Positions 47,990 through 60,159 of a DNA stretch of 64,000 bases are shown in pieces. A program made the position numbers and the translations under genes. The stretch spans positions 123,653 to 187,652 of the forward strand of contig JACEEZ010022968.1 of assembly GCA_016584305.1 (NCBI GenBank), read 5' to 3'. The notes under the pieces were generated by a model. That model saw only the letters and a program-made list of their open reading frames with translations. It ran no database searches and was not told the DNA's origin. The stretch is from Chionoecetes opilio. Taxonomy: Eukaryota; Arthropoda; Malacostraca; Decapoda; Majidae. How positions within the stretch are numbered: position 1 is the stretch's first letter; every line of letters begins with the position of its first letter.

Positions 47990-48655
47990 TTTTGGGTAGC
48001 CGATACTGTAAATTCAATATTGATGAGAGTAGGATAAAAAAATCGCAAATAAATCGTAGGTGGTAAGTGGCTTCGTTCCATGTCAATTGAATCATTTTGA
48101 AGGGGCGTTTTGTGCTAAAAAGACTTTTAGGAATATTAGATTACAGGAAAAACTCTGCGGTGACGTCTTGCCGCAGTTCAAAAACTCAGTAGACTCATGG
48201 ACGTAACTTTTGTGTGCGTGTGTGAGTGTGCGTGTTGGAATCACACGGAACACAAAGGGTTGGAATCACACGGAACGTGGTCTACCCCGAGGTACTTTGA
48301 CCAGTGACCAACGACACCAACAACACGATTGGAGTTTGCAATCACATGTTATTGTTGTCTAATGTATACTACTACTACAAACATCACTACATGGGTCCGA
48401 AGGGCCCAGAAGCACTTGTTAGGATAGCTATGAATACACATGCATCTTGGCAATCAATAAACTGAATACCACACATAGAATGATTCACTCCTGGAAAGTA
48501 TGCGAACCCTCGAAGTATGCGATAAAAGGTGTCTGGCAGGTGATGGAAGAGAGATGTGGGAAGGGAAGAAGGGAGGCAGGTGAAGGAGAGGATGGGGGAA
48601 AGTGTCACATAGTATTGATGGTGTGACGTAGTGGGAAGGATTTGAATCAGGTTTT
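47990..48655. other. Unassigned, presumably intronic
   Basis: A small tandem GGAATCACACGGAACAC/GGAATCACACGGAACGT occurs at 48235-48278. 48550-48600 is GA-rich. No exon was recognised. Confidence 0.4.
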
Positions 48656-48659
48656 GTTC

Positions 48660-48792
48660 CTACGAAAAGGGAGAAGAGAAAAAGAAGAGAGAGAGAAGAG
48701 AGAGAGAGAGAGAGGGAAGAGAGGAGAGAGGGGAAAGAGAGAGGGGAGAGAGAGGGGAGGAGAGAGAAAGAGAGGGGAGAAGAGAAGAGGAG

Positions 48793-48831
<39 letters not shown>

Positions 48832-49128
48832 AGAGAGAGAGAGAAGAGAGAAGAAGAGAGGGGAGAGCGGGGAGCGACGAGCGAGCGACGAGCGAGCGAG
48901 AGAGAGAGAAAAAGGAGAGAGAGAGAAAAGGGAGAGAAAAAGAGAGGAGAGGAGAGAGAAGAGAGAAGAGAAGAGAGAAGAGAGGAGAGAGAAGGAGAGA
49001 GAGAGGAGGAGAGGAGAGAGAGAAAGAGAGAGAGAAAAAAAAGAGAGAGGAAGAGAAGAGAGAAGAGAGAAGAAAGAGAGAGAGAGGAGAGAGAGAGAGA
49101 GGGGAGAGAGGAGGAAGGAGAGGAGAGG
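48660..49128. repeat. Imperfect purine (GA/GGA/GAA) array
   Basis: About 470 bp of polypurine with a GCGACGAGCGAGC island at 48880-48898. It sits directly before the left end of the inverted dispersed repeat at 49135. Confidence 0.92.
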
Positions 49129-49802
49129 TGTGTGGTTGTGTTGTGTGTGTAATCTTGTCCTTGCATGCCAAAATGGCTGTCTCTCCGTTTATTCATCTGC
49201 CGATCTGTCTGTTTCTCCTTTTTTTTTTCCCTGTGAAAATAGGAAAACTTGACGTCAAACCTTGTATCACGCATTTTTCTGATATGACCCCCCCAAAAAA
49301 AAAAAAAAAATTTAAATAAAAAAAATTTCTTCCCCCATTCACGAAAAAAAATTCCCCAAACAAAAAAAAAAAAAAAAAATAGAAGCAGTTAAAACAACAT
49401 AAAAAAAAATTGTTAAATAAATGAATAAATGATGTAATAAGAGCAAAAAGGGGGATGGTGCACGAAACACTTAAGGAAGGAAAGGGAAAGGTTTACTCGG
49501 TAAGCTACGAAAATGTTGAAAAAAAAAAAACCCCACTGCTTGAATGGGGAACAACCCCCTTCCCCCCCCCCACGCCCCCCGCCCGAATATTGTCCCAACT
49601 CTTGCGGGGTTTGGTTTCCGATGAAAAAAGCTTGGCTGTATGTAGAAACCGAAACTAACCATAAAATTTTTCCCCGAAAAAACCCCCTTGTGATTCCCAC
49701 ACAAAAAAACGGGATGTAGGCCAGGAAAAACCTAACCTACCCTAACCGTAACCTAACGAAACCTAACTTGATGTATTCAAGAGTAAACGCGACATACTGT
49801 TC

Positions 49803-51617
49803 CATTTCTTTCTTCTATCTACTTCTAAAGCTGAAACTCTTCGCCTACTAACATTTGCTTAAAAACTCCACTCTGCCTGATGAAGGGCTTGTTCCCTCCT
49901 TCTCCTCCACCCTCTGACTATATTATGCCTGTCATTAAGATCCTTCGGAATGATGTTTTCTTAGCCCTTTCTTGGCCTAGATCTCTGAAGCTTTACGGTC
50001 CTGACGGAGTCCCTCTATTGTTCTCAAAAACTGTACTCTGTGCTTGCACCTTGCCTGGTCAAACTTTTCCGTCTTTGTCTATCTACTTCTACCTTTCCTT
50101 ATTGCTGGAAGTTTGCTCACATCCAACCTGTTCCTAAGAAGGTTTGACGTTCTAATCCTTCAAACTACCGTCCTATAGCTTTGACTTCCCTGCCTTTCTA
50201 AAGTTTTTGAATCTATACTTAATAAGAAATTCTTAAGCTCTATCTGCTCACAATCTTTCTATCTGATCGTCAGTACGGTTTCCGTAAAGAGCGATCTACT
50301 GGCGATCTTCTAGCTTTCCTAACTGAATCTTGGTCATCCTCCTTTAGGGGTTTCTGTGAAACTTTTGCTGTTGCCCTTGACATATCAAAAGCTTTTGATA
50401 TTCTGGGCACAATCTTTAATTCTAAACTAACCCTCATTCGGTTTCTATCCTTCTCTCTGTACCTTTATTTAAGTTTCCTTTCAAACCGTTTCTATTGCAG
50501 CTACTGTAGACGGACATTGTTCTTCTCCTAATCTATCATAGTGGTGTTCCCCAGGGTTCTGTCCTATCACCACTCTCTTTCTATTATTTATTAATGATCT
50601 TCTAAGTCTAACTCAAAGTCCTATCCACTCCTACGCTGATGATTCTACCCTGCATTTTTCAACGTCGTTTATTAGACGTCCAACTCAACAGGAACTAAGT
50701 GATTCACGGAGAGATGCCACCGAGCGCCTAACTTCTGATCTTTCTATAATTTCTGATTGGGGCAAAGCAAACCTTGTTTTGTTCAATGCCTCAAAAACAC
50801 AATTTCTTCACCTATCTACTCGACAAAACCTACCAGATAGCTATCCCCTCTTCTTCAATGACTTCTCAACTGTCTCCTTCTTCTACAATGAACATTCTAG
50901 GCCTTCCTTTACTAAAAATCTGTACTGGAAATCTCACATCTCATCTCATGCTAAAACAGCTTCTAAGAAGTTAGGTGTGCTGTAAGGCGTCTGCGTCCTT
51001 TTTTTTCTCCCTCTTAATTGTGCTTGCTCTCTACAGGGGCCTTATCCGCCCATGTATGGAGTATGTCTCACATATTTGGGGAGGATCCACTCATACAGCT
51101 CTCCTAAACAGGGTTGAGTCAAAAGCTTTTCGTCTCATCAACTCCTCTCTTCTGACTGACTGTCTTCAATCCTTAAATCACCGCTGCAATGTTGCTTCTC
51201 TTGCTCTCTTCTACCGTTATTTCCATGCTCACTGCTCTTTTGAACTTTCTAACTGCATGCCTCCCCCACTCCCGCGACCTCACTGCACAAGACTTTCTAC
51301 TCATTCTCATCCCTATTCTGTCCATTTTCCTAATGCAAGAGTTAATCAGTATCTTTACTCTTTCATCCCTTTCACTGGTTAAACTCTGGAACTCTCTTCC
51401 TGTTTCTATTTTTCCACTCTCCTATGACTTAAATCTTTTCAAAAGAAGAGTAACAAGACACCTCTCGAACTAAATTGGCCTACCCCTCTGTTTCAATTTT
51501 ATTCTCTTACTGTCTTCTTTATAGGGACTGGCAACTAAGCGGGCTTTGTGTTACCCATTTTTGTTGTGCCCTTGGCCAGTTCCTTGTGATGTATAAAAAT
51601 AAATTTAAAAAAAATTA
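49803..51617 (+). mobile_element. Jockey/I-group-like LINE, 5'-truncated, inserted in copy A
   Basis: It starts abruptly after CATACTGTTCCA and ends GTGATGTATAAAAATAAATTTAAAAA before AACGGG. Copy B shows the uninterrupted site (CATACTGTTCCAGAAAACGGG). It is collinear with the longer copy at 55510-58393 (inverted). Endonuclease and the first part of RT are missing. Confidence 0.88.
49880..51473 (+). pseudogene. Reverse transcriptase of the LINE in copy A
   Basis: Broken frames give RNDVFLALS, a [17 protein letters not shown] block, [52 protein letters not shown] (catalytic YADD at 50632-50643), ISDWGKANLVLFNASKTQFLHLS and LALYRGLIRPCMEYVSHIWGG. Order and motifs match the Jockey/I-like group. 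The YADD box is intact here, whereas the sister copy at 55.5-58.4 kb has a stop in it. Many 1-bp shifts, so inactive. Confidence 0.85.
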
Positions 51618-52328
51618 AAAAACGGGAAATGACCCCCCCCCCACCCCTTTTACGTTACGCCCTTCCAGCCTTCCCGCCAGACACTGCCGGAAACCATATT
51701 CAGGGGTGCATACGTCACCACCGCCTGGCCGAACACCGTCCCTGCATCACCCTTTAGACCAGCATTTTCCAACCTGGGGAGAAATTTCAGGATTCTACGG
51801 AGGAAATTTTTCTTCAGGGACATCTAAATTACTAGCATTTAGTTGACAAAAAAATTCAAAAAATGCGGCTATTGACTTTTCTTCAAGTATATAAAGGTAT
51901 AGAGGATAGTGTCTATACATACGTACTTGTGTTATTAAGCAAGTAAATTTTGTGTTTTGGATACTTTTTTTCTTGTCCACATGCAGGGAGAAATCCGGTT
52001 GGTTGAACTGTTTGAAGGGGTAAACAACAACAAAAAAGGTTGAAAACCACTGGTTTACACCCAGAAACTCAAGGGCTGTAAGTGGCAAAGCGTGACTTTT
52101 GTGTTCCCATTTCTCGATTTTTCTCCTCATATTTTTTAGAGTTAGAAGTAGAGGACATGAAAAAAGTATGTCATATAGAATAAAAGATAAATTAATACAA
52201 AAATAAAAAAGGATTGTAGAAGAAAACAAAGGCAATCGAGGGCACGTACAAATGTCACGTAGAAAAATGAAATTAAAAAAGAAGTAAAGAGAATGATTGT
52301 AGAAGAAAACAAAAATGGGGAGGCAATT

Positions 52329-52671
52329 TTTTTTTTCTTTTCTTTTTTTCTTTCTCATATGTGCCTATAGCGCCTGTAGGCAGTGGTGACCCAGGGCTCG
52401 GATGGAAGGCTCTGGAGGTTCACTTGAGGGCTCTGATGGTTGGTCCTCGCCCGTGGTGGCGCAAGCAGGATTCTTATAGTGACGCCTGTGATTAGAGGCT
52501 CATGCCGCCCCCTTGTGTCCTCCGATGCACTCGCAATCGAAGTTGATGGGCAGGGCATGTGGGTGTTCTTAGGCCACTCGACGGTGCAGAAAGGTTTTGA
52601 GTTTCTTCGGGGATCGAACTCGGGTCACCGAGAACGCCAGTCGGAGACGATAACCACTCCGGTACCGCCTC
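52329..52671 (-). mobile_element. tRNA-derived SINE in copy A
   Basis: On minus it starts GGGGAGGCGGTACCGGAGTGG. It has a tRNA-like head with box B GAGTTCGATCCCCG (about 52610) and a body (CACTCGAGTGGCC-type, CCTGCCCATCAACTTCGATT). It ends in an A-run (T-run on plus at 52329-52352). The flanks GGGGAGGCAA / AAGTAGAAAGTAAAAAG match the uninterrupted GGGGAGGCAAGTCGAAAGT of copy B, which confirms it is an insertion. Confidence 0.82.
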
Positions 52672-53294
52672 CCCAAGTAGAAAGTAAAAAGAAGGTCATG
52701 TAGAAAAAAGAAAACATTAAAAAGAAGTAAAAAGAGGCTGTTTATGTCTCGAAAAAATGCAATACCGTGTTTACCCCCAGCAAACATCCTTCACAAACAT
52801 GTCTCTAATTTGAGCAAAAACTTTCAAATACCTACAAGTTTTACAAGTTTATTGAGAAAGGTGGGGAAGTTACAAAGAGAGGGGGGGACAAGAATACCAA
52901 GTACAGAAATACAGAAATAGAAAAAAGTGGCCGGGTGGTCCGGCTTGCTGTTTTTAGTTAAAACATTCACACAAAAAACAAAAATTTAATCGAAATATTT
53001 TTAAAGTAACATAAATAACAAACAAATCAGGATAGAAACACATAATAATTATAGCATGAAGTGCGCAGTTAAGTCAAAAGACAAGTATATACATATGAAA
53101 ATAAGAAATACGACAAGACACACAGAGAAGAAAACAAAAATGCGAAAAAAAAACTCAGTAAAAAATAGATAATGGATAAGTGGGCTTGACATGGAAAAAA
53201 AATTATTTCCAACAAAGTTAACAGGTTAACGTGTTCTTTTTTTTTTTTTGTATAACGAAAAAACGATAAACGAAAAAAACGTGAGGACATGAGG

Positions 53295-54115
53295 CAGAGC
53301 TAAGTGTAACGTGGGGCGGGATCGGGGTCATCACGCAAGGCCCTCAGGCTCCTGGGGAACCACTCGTGGGAACGATCCGGGGCCGCATCGCTGAGTTCCT
53401 GCAGGGCCAGAAACTGCTCCCAGCCTTCCTCCTGCATCCGGAGCCACACTTGCGAGGCCATGTGGTGCAGGCGGACGTTGATGGCTGGGAGGGCGACGGA
53501 CTCGTGCAGCGACTCCATCGTCACGAAGTCGTCCCCCCTGTGGTTCATCACGAACCTGAGAGCAGCGTTCTACACCCGTTGCAGCCTGCTGATTGCTGTC
53601 CTGCTCAGGGCGTGCAGCGGTATCGGGGGGTGGGTGAGGACAGAGAGTACCAGCACCTTGACGAGGTGGAGCTTCAGCCCAGCGTCGAGGTCCTGGAACT
53701 GGTACAGGGTAAACAGGGCGGCCTTGGCGCGCCGTACTCGTGTCGCCACGTGCGACATGTACCCTCGGGATGAGACTTGTAGGCCGAGAACGGTACCGCT
53801 AGCCTGGAAGTCCACCGCTCTACCGTCCACCAAGAGCGGTGTGGGGTTCTGGGTCGCCATCGGGATGACGCTGAACTTGGCGAGATTGGTCTTGATCCTC
53901 CACTCCTCCTTGAAGGCGCTGATCCTGACTACCTCTCTCTCAGTGCGGGCGTTGAGCATGGCGCTGGATCGTCCCGGATGGAAAACGACCTGGGACACGT
54001 CGTCGGCGTACAGGACAGTCATGCCCGCTACCGACGATGGGCAGTCACTGGTGTACAGGACGTACAGGGTTGGGGAGAAAACACTCCCCTGCGGTACTCA
54101 TGGGAGTCCCCTTCA
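53295..54115 (-). pseudogene. Jockey-type LINE, RT C-terminal half
   Basis: Minus-strand coding, 5'-truncated. VPQGSVFSPTLYVLYTSDCP leads into GMTVLYADDVSQVV (YADD at 53999-54010). These are followed by ISAFKEEWRIKTNLAKFSVI, TVLGLQVSSRGYMSHV and LHLVKVLVLSVLTHPPIPLHAL. One nonsense codon (53570-53572, a CAG-to-TAG type change) separates the last part, NAALRFVMNHRGDDFVTMESLHE. The PTLYxLYTSD and YADD motifs fit the Jockey clade. The 3' part of the element probably extends to about 52850. The frame is otherwise clean and GC-rich, unlike the AT-rich neighbours. Confidence 0.82.
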
Positions 54116-54240
54116 AATACCTTCACGCTCGGTCACATTTAAGAGCAACGGGAAACCTTTCAGACTCATACATTTAATTAAGGTGTAGATTTTGCATTTG
54201 AAATTCTGTGAAGTGAAGTGAAGGTTTTGGAGTGGGGGAG

Positions 54241-54388
<148 letters not shown>

Positions 54389-54408
54389 CCCTGGAGATAT
54401 AAATTGGA

Positions 54409-54456
54409 CTAGTAGTAGTAGTAGTAGCAGTTGTAGTAGTAGTAGTATTAACAGTA

Positions 54457-54523
<67 letters not shown>

Positions 54524-54718
54524 AAGTAGAAGTAGTTGTAGTAGTAGTAGTAGTAGTAGTAGTAGCAGTAGTAGAAGTAGTAGTAGTAGTAGTAGTAATA
54601 GTAATAGTAGTAGTAGCAGTAGTAGAAGTAGTAGTAGTAGTAGTAGAAATAGTAGTAGTAGTAGTAGTAAAAGTAGTAGTAATAGTAGTAGTAGAAGTAG
54701 TAGCAGTAGTAGTAAGCA
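54409..54718. repeat. (AGT)n trinucleotide array
   Basis: About 310 bp of TAG triplets with AGC, AAG and AAT variants. It gives Ser- and Thr/Tyr-rich frames that are artefacts. Confidence 0.95.
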
Positions 54719-54719
54719 A

Positions 54720-55300
54720 CAATAAATACTTTTATCTTTTTTTTGTTACGTTTTTTCTTCTCCACCCCTTGCCTTTTCTCATTTGCTCTCTCTCTTTCTC
54801 GGTATTTCTTTACTTTTGGTCCATTTTTTCATCTCTCCCTCTCTTGTGGCTAGATTTTGAGTTGATTTCTAATGCTTTAGTTCTTGGTTTACTCTCCATC
54901 CTGCGTTCTTCTTTTCTCTCAATATTTTCCTCTCCAGCTCGTCTCGTGTAGCTTTTCCTTTGACCCTTCTGTATAATTTATGTTTATAAGAAATGTAATC
55001 AATCTATTACAGTATTTTCTCGCTTTTTATGAATACCACCTCTTCTTAATCCTATAAATTCATCATCATCTGCCGTCATATTTCACCCGTTACGCGCTGC
55101 CTCTGTCCCCTTTTCCCCTCTTTTCCCCTCGTTCCATCATCTCTATAGCCATACCTTAATTAAAGTCTTCACGCCTCACTCCCCTCACAATCATGCTCAT
55201 TTTCGTTTTACTCATCCACCACCCTCACAAAAGGATGCCTCTCGACTTGCCTCGTCAGATTTCTTCTTCTACAATCTTTCTTATGAGTTCTTTTTAAATT
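54720..55300. other. Unassigned, pyrimidine-rich
   Basis: TC-rich with no recognised motif. The part near 55260-55430 contains loosely repeated TTCTTCTACAATC blocks that merge into copy B. Confidence 0.4.
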
Positions 55301-55689
55301 TTTTTATACAAAACCTTTTTAAACTTTCCTCTCCAGTTTTCTTCTACAATCCCTCTTTTTACTTCTTTATAATGTCTTCTTTTTTCTACATGACATTCTT
55401 TTTACTTTCGACTTGCCTCCCCATTTTAATTTTTGTTTTTATCTACAATCACTTTTTACTTTTTTTTAATTAAATTTTTCTACGTGACATTTGTACGTTT
55501 TTTTTTCTTCTTTTTTTCTTCTTTTTCTTACATCACAAGGAACTGGCCAGGGGTATACCAAAAATGGGTAACACAAAGCCCGCTTAGTTGCCAGTCCCTA
55601 TAAAGAAGACAGTATGAAAAGAAAATTGAAACAGAGGGGTAGGCCAATTTAGTTCGTGAGGTGTCTTGTTACTCTTCTTTTGAAAAGAT

Positions 55690-56794
55690 TTAAGTCATAG
55701 GAGAGTGGAAAAATAGAAACAGGAAGAGAGTTCCAGAGTATACCAGTGAAAGGGATGAAAGTGTAAAGATACTGATTAACTCTTGCATTAGGAAGACGGA
55801 CAGAATAGGGATGAGAATGAGTAGAAAGTCTTGTGCAGCGAGGCCACGGGAGTGGGGAGGCATGCAGTTAGAAAGTTCAGAAGAGCAGTGAGCATGAAAA
55901 TAACGGTAGAAGAGAGCAAGAGAAGCAACATTGCGACGGTGATTTAAGGATTGAAGACAGTCAGTCAGAGGAGAGGAGTTGATGAGACGAAAAGGCTTTT
56001 GACTCAACCCTGTTTAGGAGAGCTGTATGAGTGGATCCTCTCCAAACATGTGAGACATACTCCATACATGGGCGGATAAGGCCCCTGTAGAGAGCGAGCA
56101 ATTGGGAGGGAGAAAAAAAAGGACGCAGACGCCACAGCACACCTAACTTCTTAGAAGCTGTTTTAGCAACATATGAGATGTGAGATTTCCAGTACAGATT
56201 TTTAGTAAAGAATAGTCCTAGAATGTTCATTGTAGAAGAAGGAGACAGTTTAGTGTCATTGATGAAGAGGGGATAGTTATCTGGTAGGTTTTGTCGAGTA
56301 GATAGGTGAAGAAATTGGGTTTTTGAGGCATTGTGCAAAACAAGGTTTGCTTTGTCCCAATCAGAAATTATAGAAAGAACAGAAGTTAGGCGCTCGGTGG
56401 CATCTCTCCGTGAATCAATTATTTCCTGTTGAGTTGGACGTCTAATATACGACGATGAAAAATGCCGGGTAGAATCATCAGCTTAAGCGTGGATAGGGCT
56501 TTGAGTTAGACTTAGAAGATCATTAATAAATAATAGAAAGAGAGTGGGTGATAGGACAGAACCCTGGGGAACACCACTATTGATAGATTTAGGAGAAGAA
56601 CAATGTCCGTCTACAGTTGCTGCAATAGAACGGTTTGAAAGGAAACTTAAAATAAAGGTACAGAGAGAAGGATAGAAACCGAATGAGGGTAGTTTGGAAA
56701 TTAAAGATTTGTGCCAGACTCTATTAAAAGCTTTTGATATGTCAAGGGCAACAGCAAAAGTTTCACCGAAACCCCTAAAGGAGGATGACCAAGA
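55690..56794 (-). pseudogene. C-terminal RT of the LINE in copy B
   Basis: It continues in phase after the nonsense codon with FRGFGETFAVALDISKAFD, GVPQGSVLSPTLFLLFINDL and the palm box. The box is read as stop-ADD, because TAA (56483-56485) replaces the Tyr codon of YADD. Then come NASKTQFLHLSTRQNL (56338 onward), LALYRGLIRPCMEYVSHVW and the shared tail. The broken catalytic box makes this copy inactive. Confidence 0.85.
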
Positions 56795-58392
56795 TTAAGT
56801 TAGGAAAGCTAGAAGATCGCCAGTAGATCGCCCTTTACGGAAATCGTACTGACGATCAGATAGAAGATTGTGAGCAGATAGATGCTTAAGAATCTTCTTA
56901 TTAAGTATAGATTCAAAAACTTTAGAAAGGCAGGAAGTCAAAGCTATAGGACGGTAGTTTGAAGGATTAGAACGGTCAGCCTTCTCAGGAACAGGTTGGA
57001 TGTGAGCAAACTTCCAGCAAGAAAGAAAGGTGGAAGTAGATAGACAAAGACGGAAAAGTTTGACCAGGCATTGTGCAAGCACAGAAGCACAGTTTTTGAA
57101 AACAATAGGAGGGACTCCGTCAGGACCGTAAGCCTTCCGAGGATCTAGGCCAGAAAGGGCAAAGAAAACATCATTCCGAAGGATCTTAATGACAGGCATA
57201 ATATAGGCAGAGGGTGGAGGAAAAGGAGGAACAAGCCCTTCATCAGCCAGAGTGGAATTTTTAGCAAATTGTTGAGCGAAGAGTTCAGCTTTAGAAGTAG
57301 ATGAGACAGCTGTGGAGCCATCTGGGTGAAGCATAGGAGGGAAATATGCAGAAGAAAAATTGTTAGAGATGTTATTAGCTAGATGCCAGAAGTTACGAGA
57401 GGAATTTGATTCAGAAAGATTTTGACATTTTCTATGAATGAAAGAGTTTTTGGTAAATTGAAATAAAGATTTGGCATGATTACGGCCAGAAATATAAAGG
57501 GCATGAGTTTCAGGAGATGGATGCTTACGGTAACGTTTGTGAGCCACCTCTCTATCTCGGACAGCATGAGAACAAGCAGAGTTAAACCAAGGTTGACGGG
57601 CTTTAGGATTAGAGAAAGTATGTGGAATGTACGCCTCCATGCCAGAGACTATGACCTCAGTTATGCGCTCTGCACAAAGAGATGGGTCTTTGACATGGAA
57701 GCAGTAATCATTCCATGGAAAATCAGAGTAGTACTGCCTTAGGTCTTCCCACTTAGCTGAGTTGAAGTGCCAGAAGCACCTCCGCTTAGGTGGGTCCCGA
57801 GACGGTACCGAAGTGATAGGACAGGTTACAGAAATAAGATTGTGATCGGAGGAACCCAACGGAGAGAATAGTTTGACAGAGTAATCAGAAGGGTTAGTAG
57901 TTAGGAAAAGATCAATAATGTTGGGCATGTCTCCAAGGCGGTCAGGAATACGGGTAAGGTGCTGCACCAGCTTCTCTAGGTCTTGGAAGATAGAAAAGTT
58001 GTAGGCTTGTTCACCAGGTTGATCAGTGAAAGAAGATGATAGCCAAAGCTGGTGTTGAACATTGAAGTCCCCAAGAATGGAAATTTCAGCTAAAGGAAAA
58101 TGAGATGCGATGTGCTCCACTTTTGATGTTATATAGTCGAAGAATTTTGCATAGTCAGAGGAGTTAGGTGAGAGATATACAGCACAGATAAATTTAGTAA
58201 GAGAGTGACATTGAAGTCGAAGCCAGATGGTAGAAGATTCGGAAGATTCAAGGGCGTGGGCACGAGAGCAAGTGATGTCATTGCGCACATATACGCAACA
58301 GCCAGCTTTGGATTTAAAATTAGAATAGAGACAGTAAGAGGAGACAGAAAAAGGTCTGCTGTCAGTGCTCACAGCCAACTGAGTTTCGGTGA
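56795..58392 (-). pseudogene. Endonuclease plus N-terminal RT of the LINE in copy B
   Basis: The longest clean frame in the window for a mobile protein (about 530 codons). The APE-type endonuclease motifs appear in order: LTETQL (catalytic Glu), [10 protein letters not shown] (Asp/Asn), IIDLFLTTN, and [10 protein letters not shown] (terminal Asp-His). The RT start follows with [33 protein letters not shown] and [12 protein letters not shown]. The stop at 56795-56797 is a nonsense change where the sister copy has Glu. Upstream sequence, including any ORF1, is absent by 5' truncation. Confidence 0.88.
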
Positions 58393-59681
58393 GGAGTGCC
58401 CTCGATTGCCTTTGTTTTATTCTACAGTCCTTCTTTTTAATTCTTTTGGAATTTATTTTTTATTCTATATGACATTCTTTTTTCATGTCCTCTACTTCTA
58501 ACTCTAAAAATATGTGAGGAGAAAAACGGAGAAATAGGAACACAAGAGTCACGCTTTGTCACTTATAGCCCTTGAGTTTCTGGGTGTAAAGCAGTGGTTT
58601 CCAACCTTTTTTGTTATTGTTTCCCCCTTCAAACAGTTCAACCAACCGGATTTCTCCCTGCATGTGGACAAGGAAAAAAGTAGCCAGAACACAAAATTTA
58701 TTTGCTTAAAAACACAAGTATGTATGTATAGACACTATCCTTTATACCTCTATATACTTGAAGAAAAGTCAATAGCCGTATTTAAAGAATTTTTTTGTCG
58801 ACTAAATGCTAGTAATTTAGATGTCCCTGAAGAAACATTTCCTCCTTGGAATCCTGAAATTTCTCCACAGGTTGGGAAATGCTGGTCTAAAGGGTAATGC
58901 AGGGACGGTGTTCGGCCAGGCGGTGGTGACGTATGCGGCTGTGCGCCCCTGAATATGGCTTCCGGCAGTGTTTGGCGGGAAGGCTGGAAGGGCGTAACGT
59001 ATAAGGGGCCGTGGGGGGGGTCATTTCCCGTTTTCTGGAACAGTATGTCGCGTTTCCTCTTGAATACGTCAAGTTAGGTTTCGTTAAGTTACGGTTAGGG
59101 TAGGTTAGGTTTCCTGGTCCTTTATACTCGTAACTTTGTATGGGAATCACAATGAAGGTATTTTCGAGGAAATCTTATGGTTAGTTTCGAATCTACAGCC
59201 AATCGTCTTCACTCGGAAACCACATACTCGTATAGAGTTGGGAAATATTCGGGCGGGGCGTGAGGGGGAGGGAAGGGCGTTCGTTTTGCATGTCCAGCAG
59301 TGAGGTTTTTTTTCCACATTTTCTGTAGCTTATCGAGTCAACCTTCCTTCCTTCCTCCCGTGTTCTGGTGCACTTCATCATCCTACTCGCTTCTTATTAT
59401 CATCATTTATTCATTTATGTCACTATTTTTTTTACTGTCGATTTAACTCGTCTTCTATTATGGGGGTGGTTTTTTTCTGACGTGATTTTTTTTTCGTGAA
59501 TGTGTGGGAAGAAATTTTTCAACACTTTTATTTATAGTGTTTATGTCATATCAGAATGGTGCGTGATACAAGGTTCTGACGTCATGTTTTTATACATATC
59601 ACACAAAAATCTGAGAAACAGACAGATCGGCAGATGAATAGTCGGAGAGACATACAATTGGATATGCAAGGAGACAAATTA

Positions 59682-59692
59682 CACACACACAC

Positions 59693-59781
<89 letters not shown>

Positions 59782-59864
59782 TGAATGGACGGAGAGACAG
59801 CCATTTGGGCATGCAAGGACACAGATTACAGACGCAGACGCACACACACACACACACAGACACA

Positions 59865-59905
<41 letters not shown>
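59682..59905. repeat. (CA)n arrays around a duplicated 55-bp block
   Basis: CA runs lie at 59682-59780 and 59840-59905. They flank a block (59780-59835) that repeats the end of copy B. Confidence 0.93.
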
Positions 59906-59906
<1 letters not shown>

Positions 59907-60058
59907 AATGAGTGGCACGTCATCCCAAGCCCCAGACAGGTAACATGTATACACTGAAGCAACTCTGATAACATAGCGGACGATGCCACACTACGAGGCT
60001 TGGGTGACGAGTTTACGGTGTCAGCTGTCAACACGCCGCGACGAAGGGCAAAACTGAC

Positions 60059-60065
<7 letters not shown>

Positions 60066-60110
<45 letters not shown>
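60066..60110. repeat. (CT)n microsatellite
   Basis: 45 bp, pure, just upstream of the next retrotransposon. Confidence 0.95.
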
Positions 60111-60112
<2 letters not shown>

Positions 60113-60159
60113 GGCGATGAAGGGAGGGCCGATGAAAACACCATTAACAAACGGAATTA

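Larger units (their letters stand above)
49135..52740 (+). repeat. Dispersed repeat, copy A (inverted partner of copy B), interrupted by a LINE and a SINE
   Basis: About 1.45 kb of repeat sequence in three pieces (49135-49802, 51618-52328, 52672-52740). It matches the reverse complement of 59660-58394 plus 55509-55300. Landmarks are TTCATCTGCCGATCTGTCTG, GATTCCCACAC, CCTAACC-type strings, CGACATACTGTTCC, AACGGGAAATGACC, CTTCCAGCCTTCCCGCC and AGGCAATCGAGGGCAC. Part also recurs at 29860-29995. No coding capacity is recognised, so it may be a non-autonomous DNA element. Confidence 0.8.
55510..58393 (-). mobile_element. Jockey/I-group-like LINE with endonuclease and RT, inserted in copy B
   Basis: About 2.9 kb on minus. 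It starts within the endonuclease ([11 protein letters not shown]) just after GAGGGCAC and ends GTGATGTAAGAAAAAG-A-run before CGTACAAATGTCACG. Copy A has the joined site (GAGGGCACGTACAAATGTC), so both ends are exact to within 1-2 bp. Little or no target duplication is visible. Confidence 0.9.
55300..59660 (-). repeat. Dispersed repeat, copy B, interrupted by a LINE
   Basis: Reverse-complement partner of copy A (pieces 59660-58394 and 55509-55300). It shows the uninterrupted target of both copy A insertions. A 55-bp piece of its outer end (GATGAATGGACGGAGAGACA..CATGCAAGGAC) is duplicated at 59780-59835, across the CA array. Confidence 0.8.

Noticed and set aside
48642..49319. 225-codon Arg/Glu-rich frame and its Ser/Leu antisense frames
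   Set aside because: Polypurine array; no start context.
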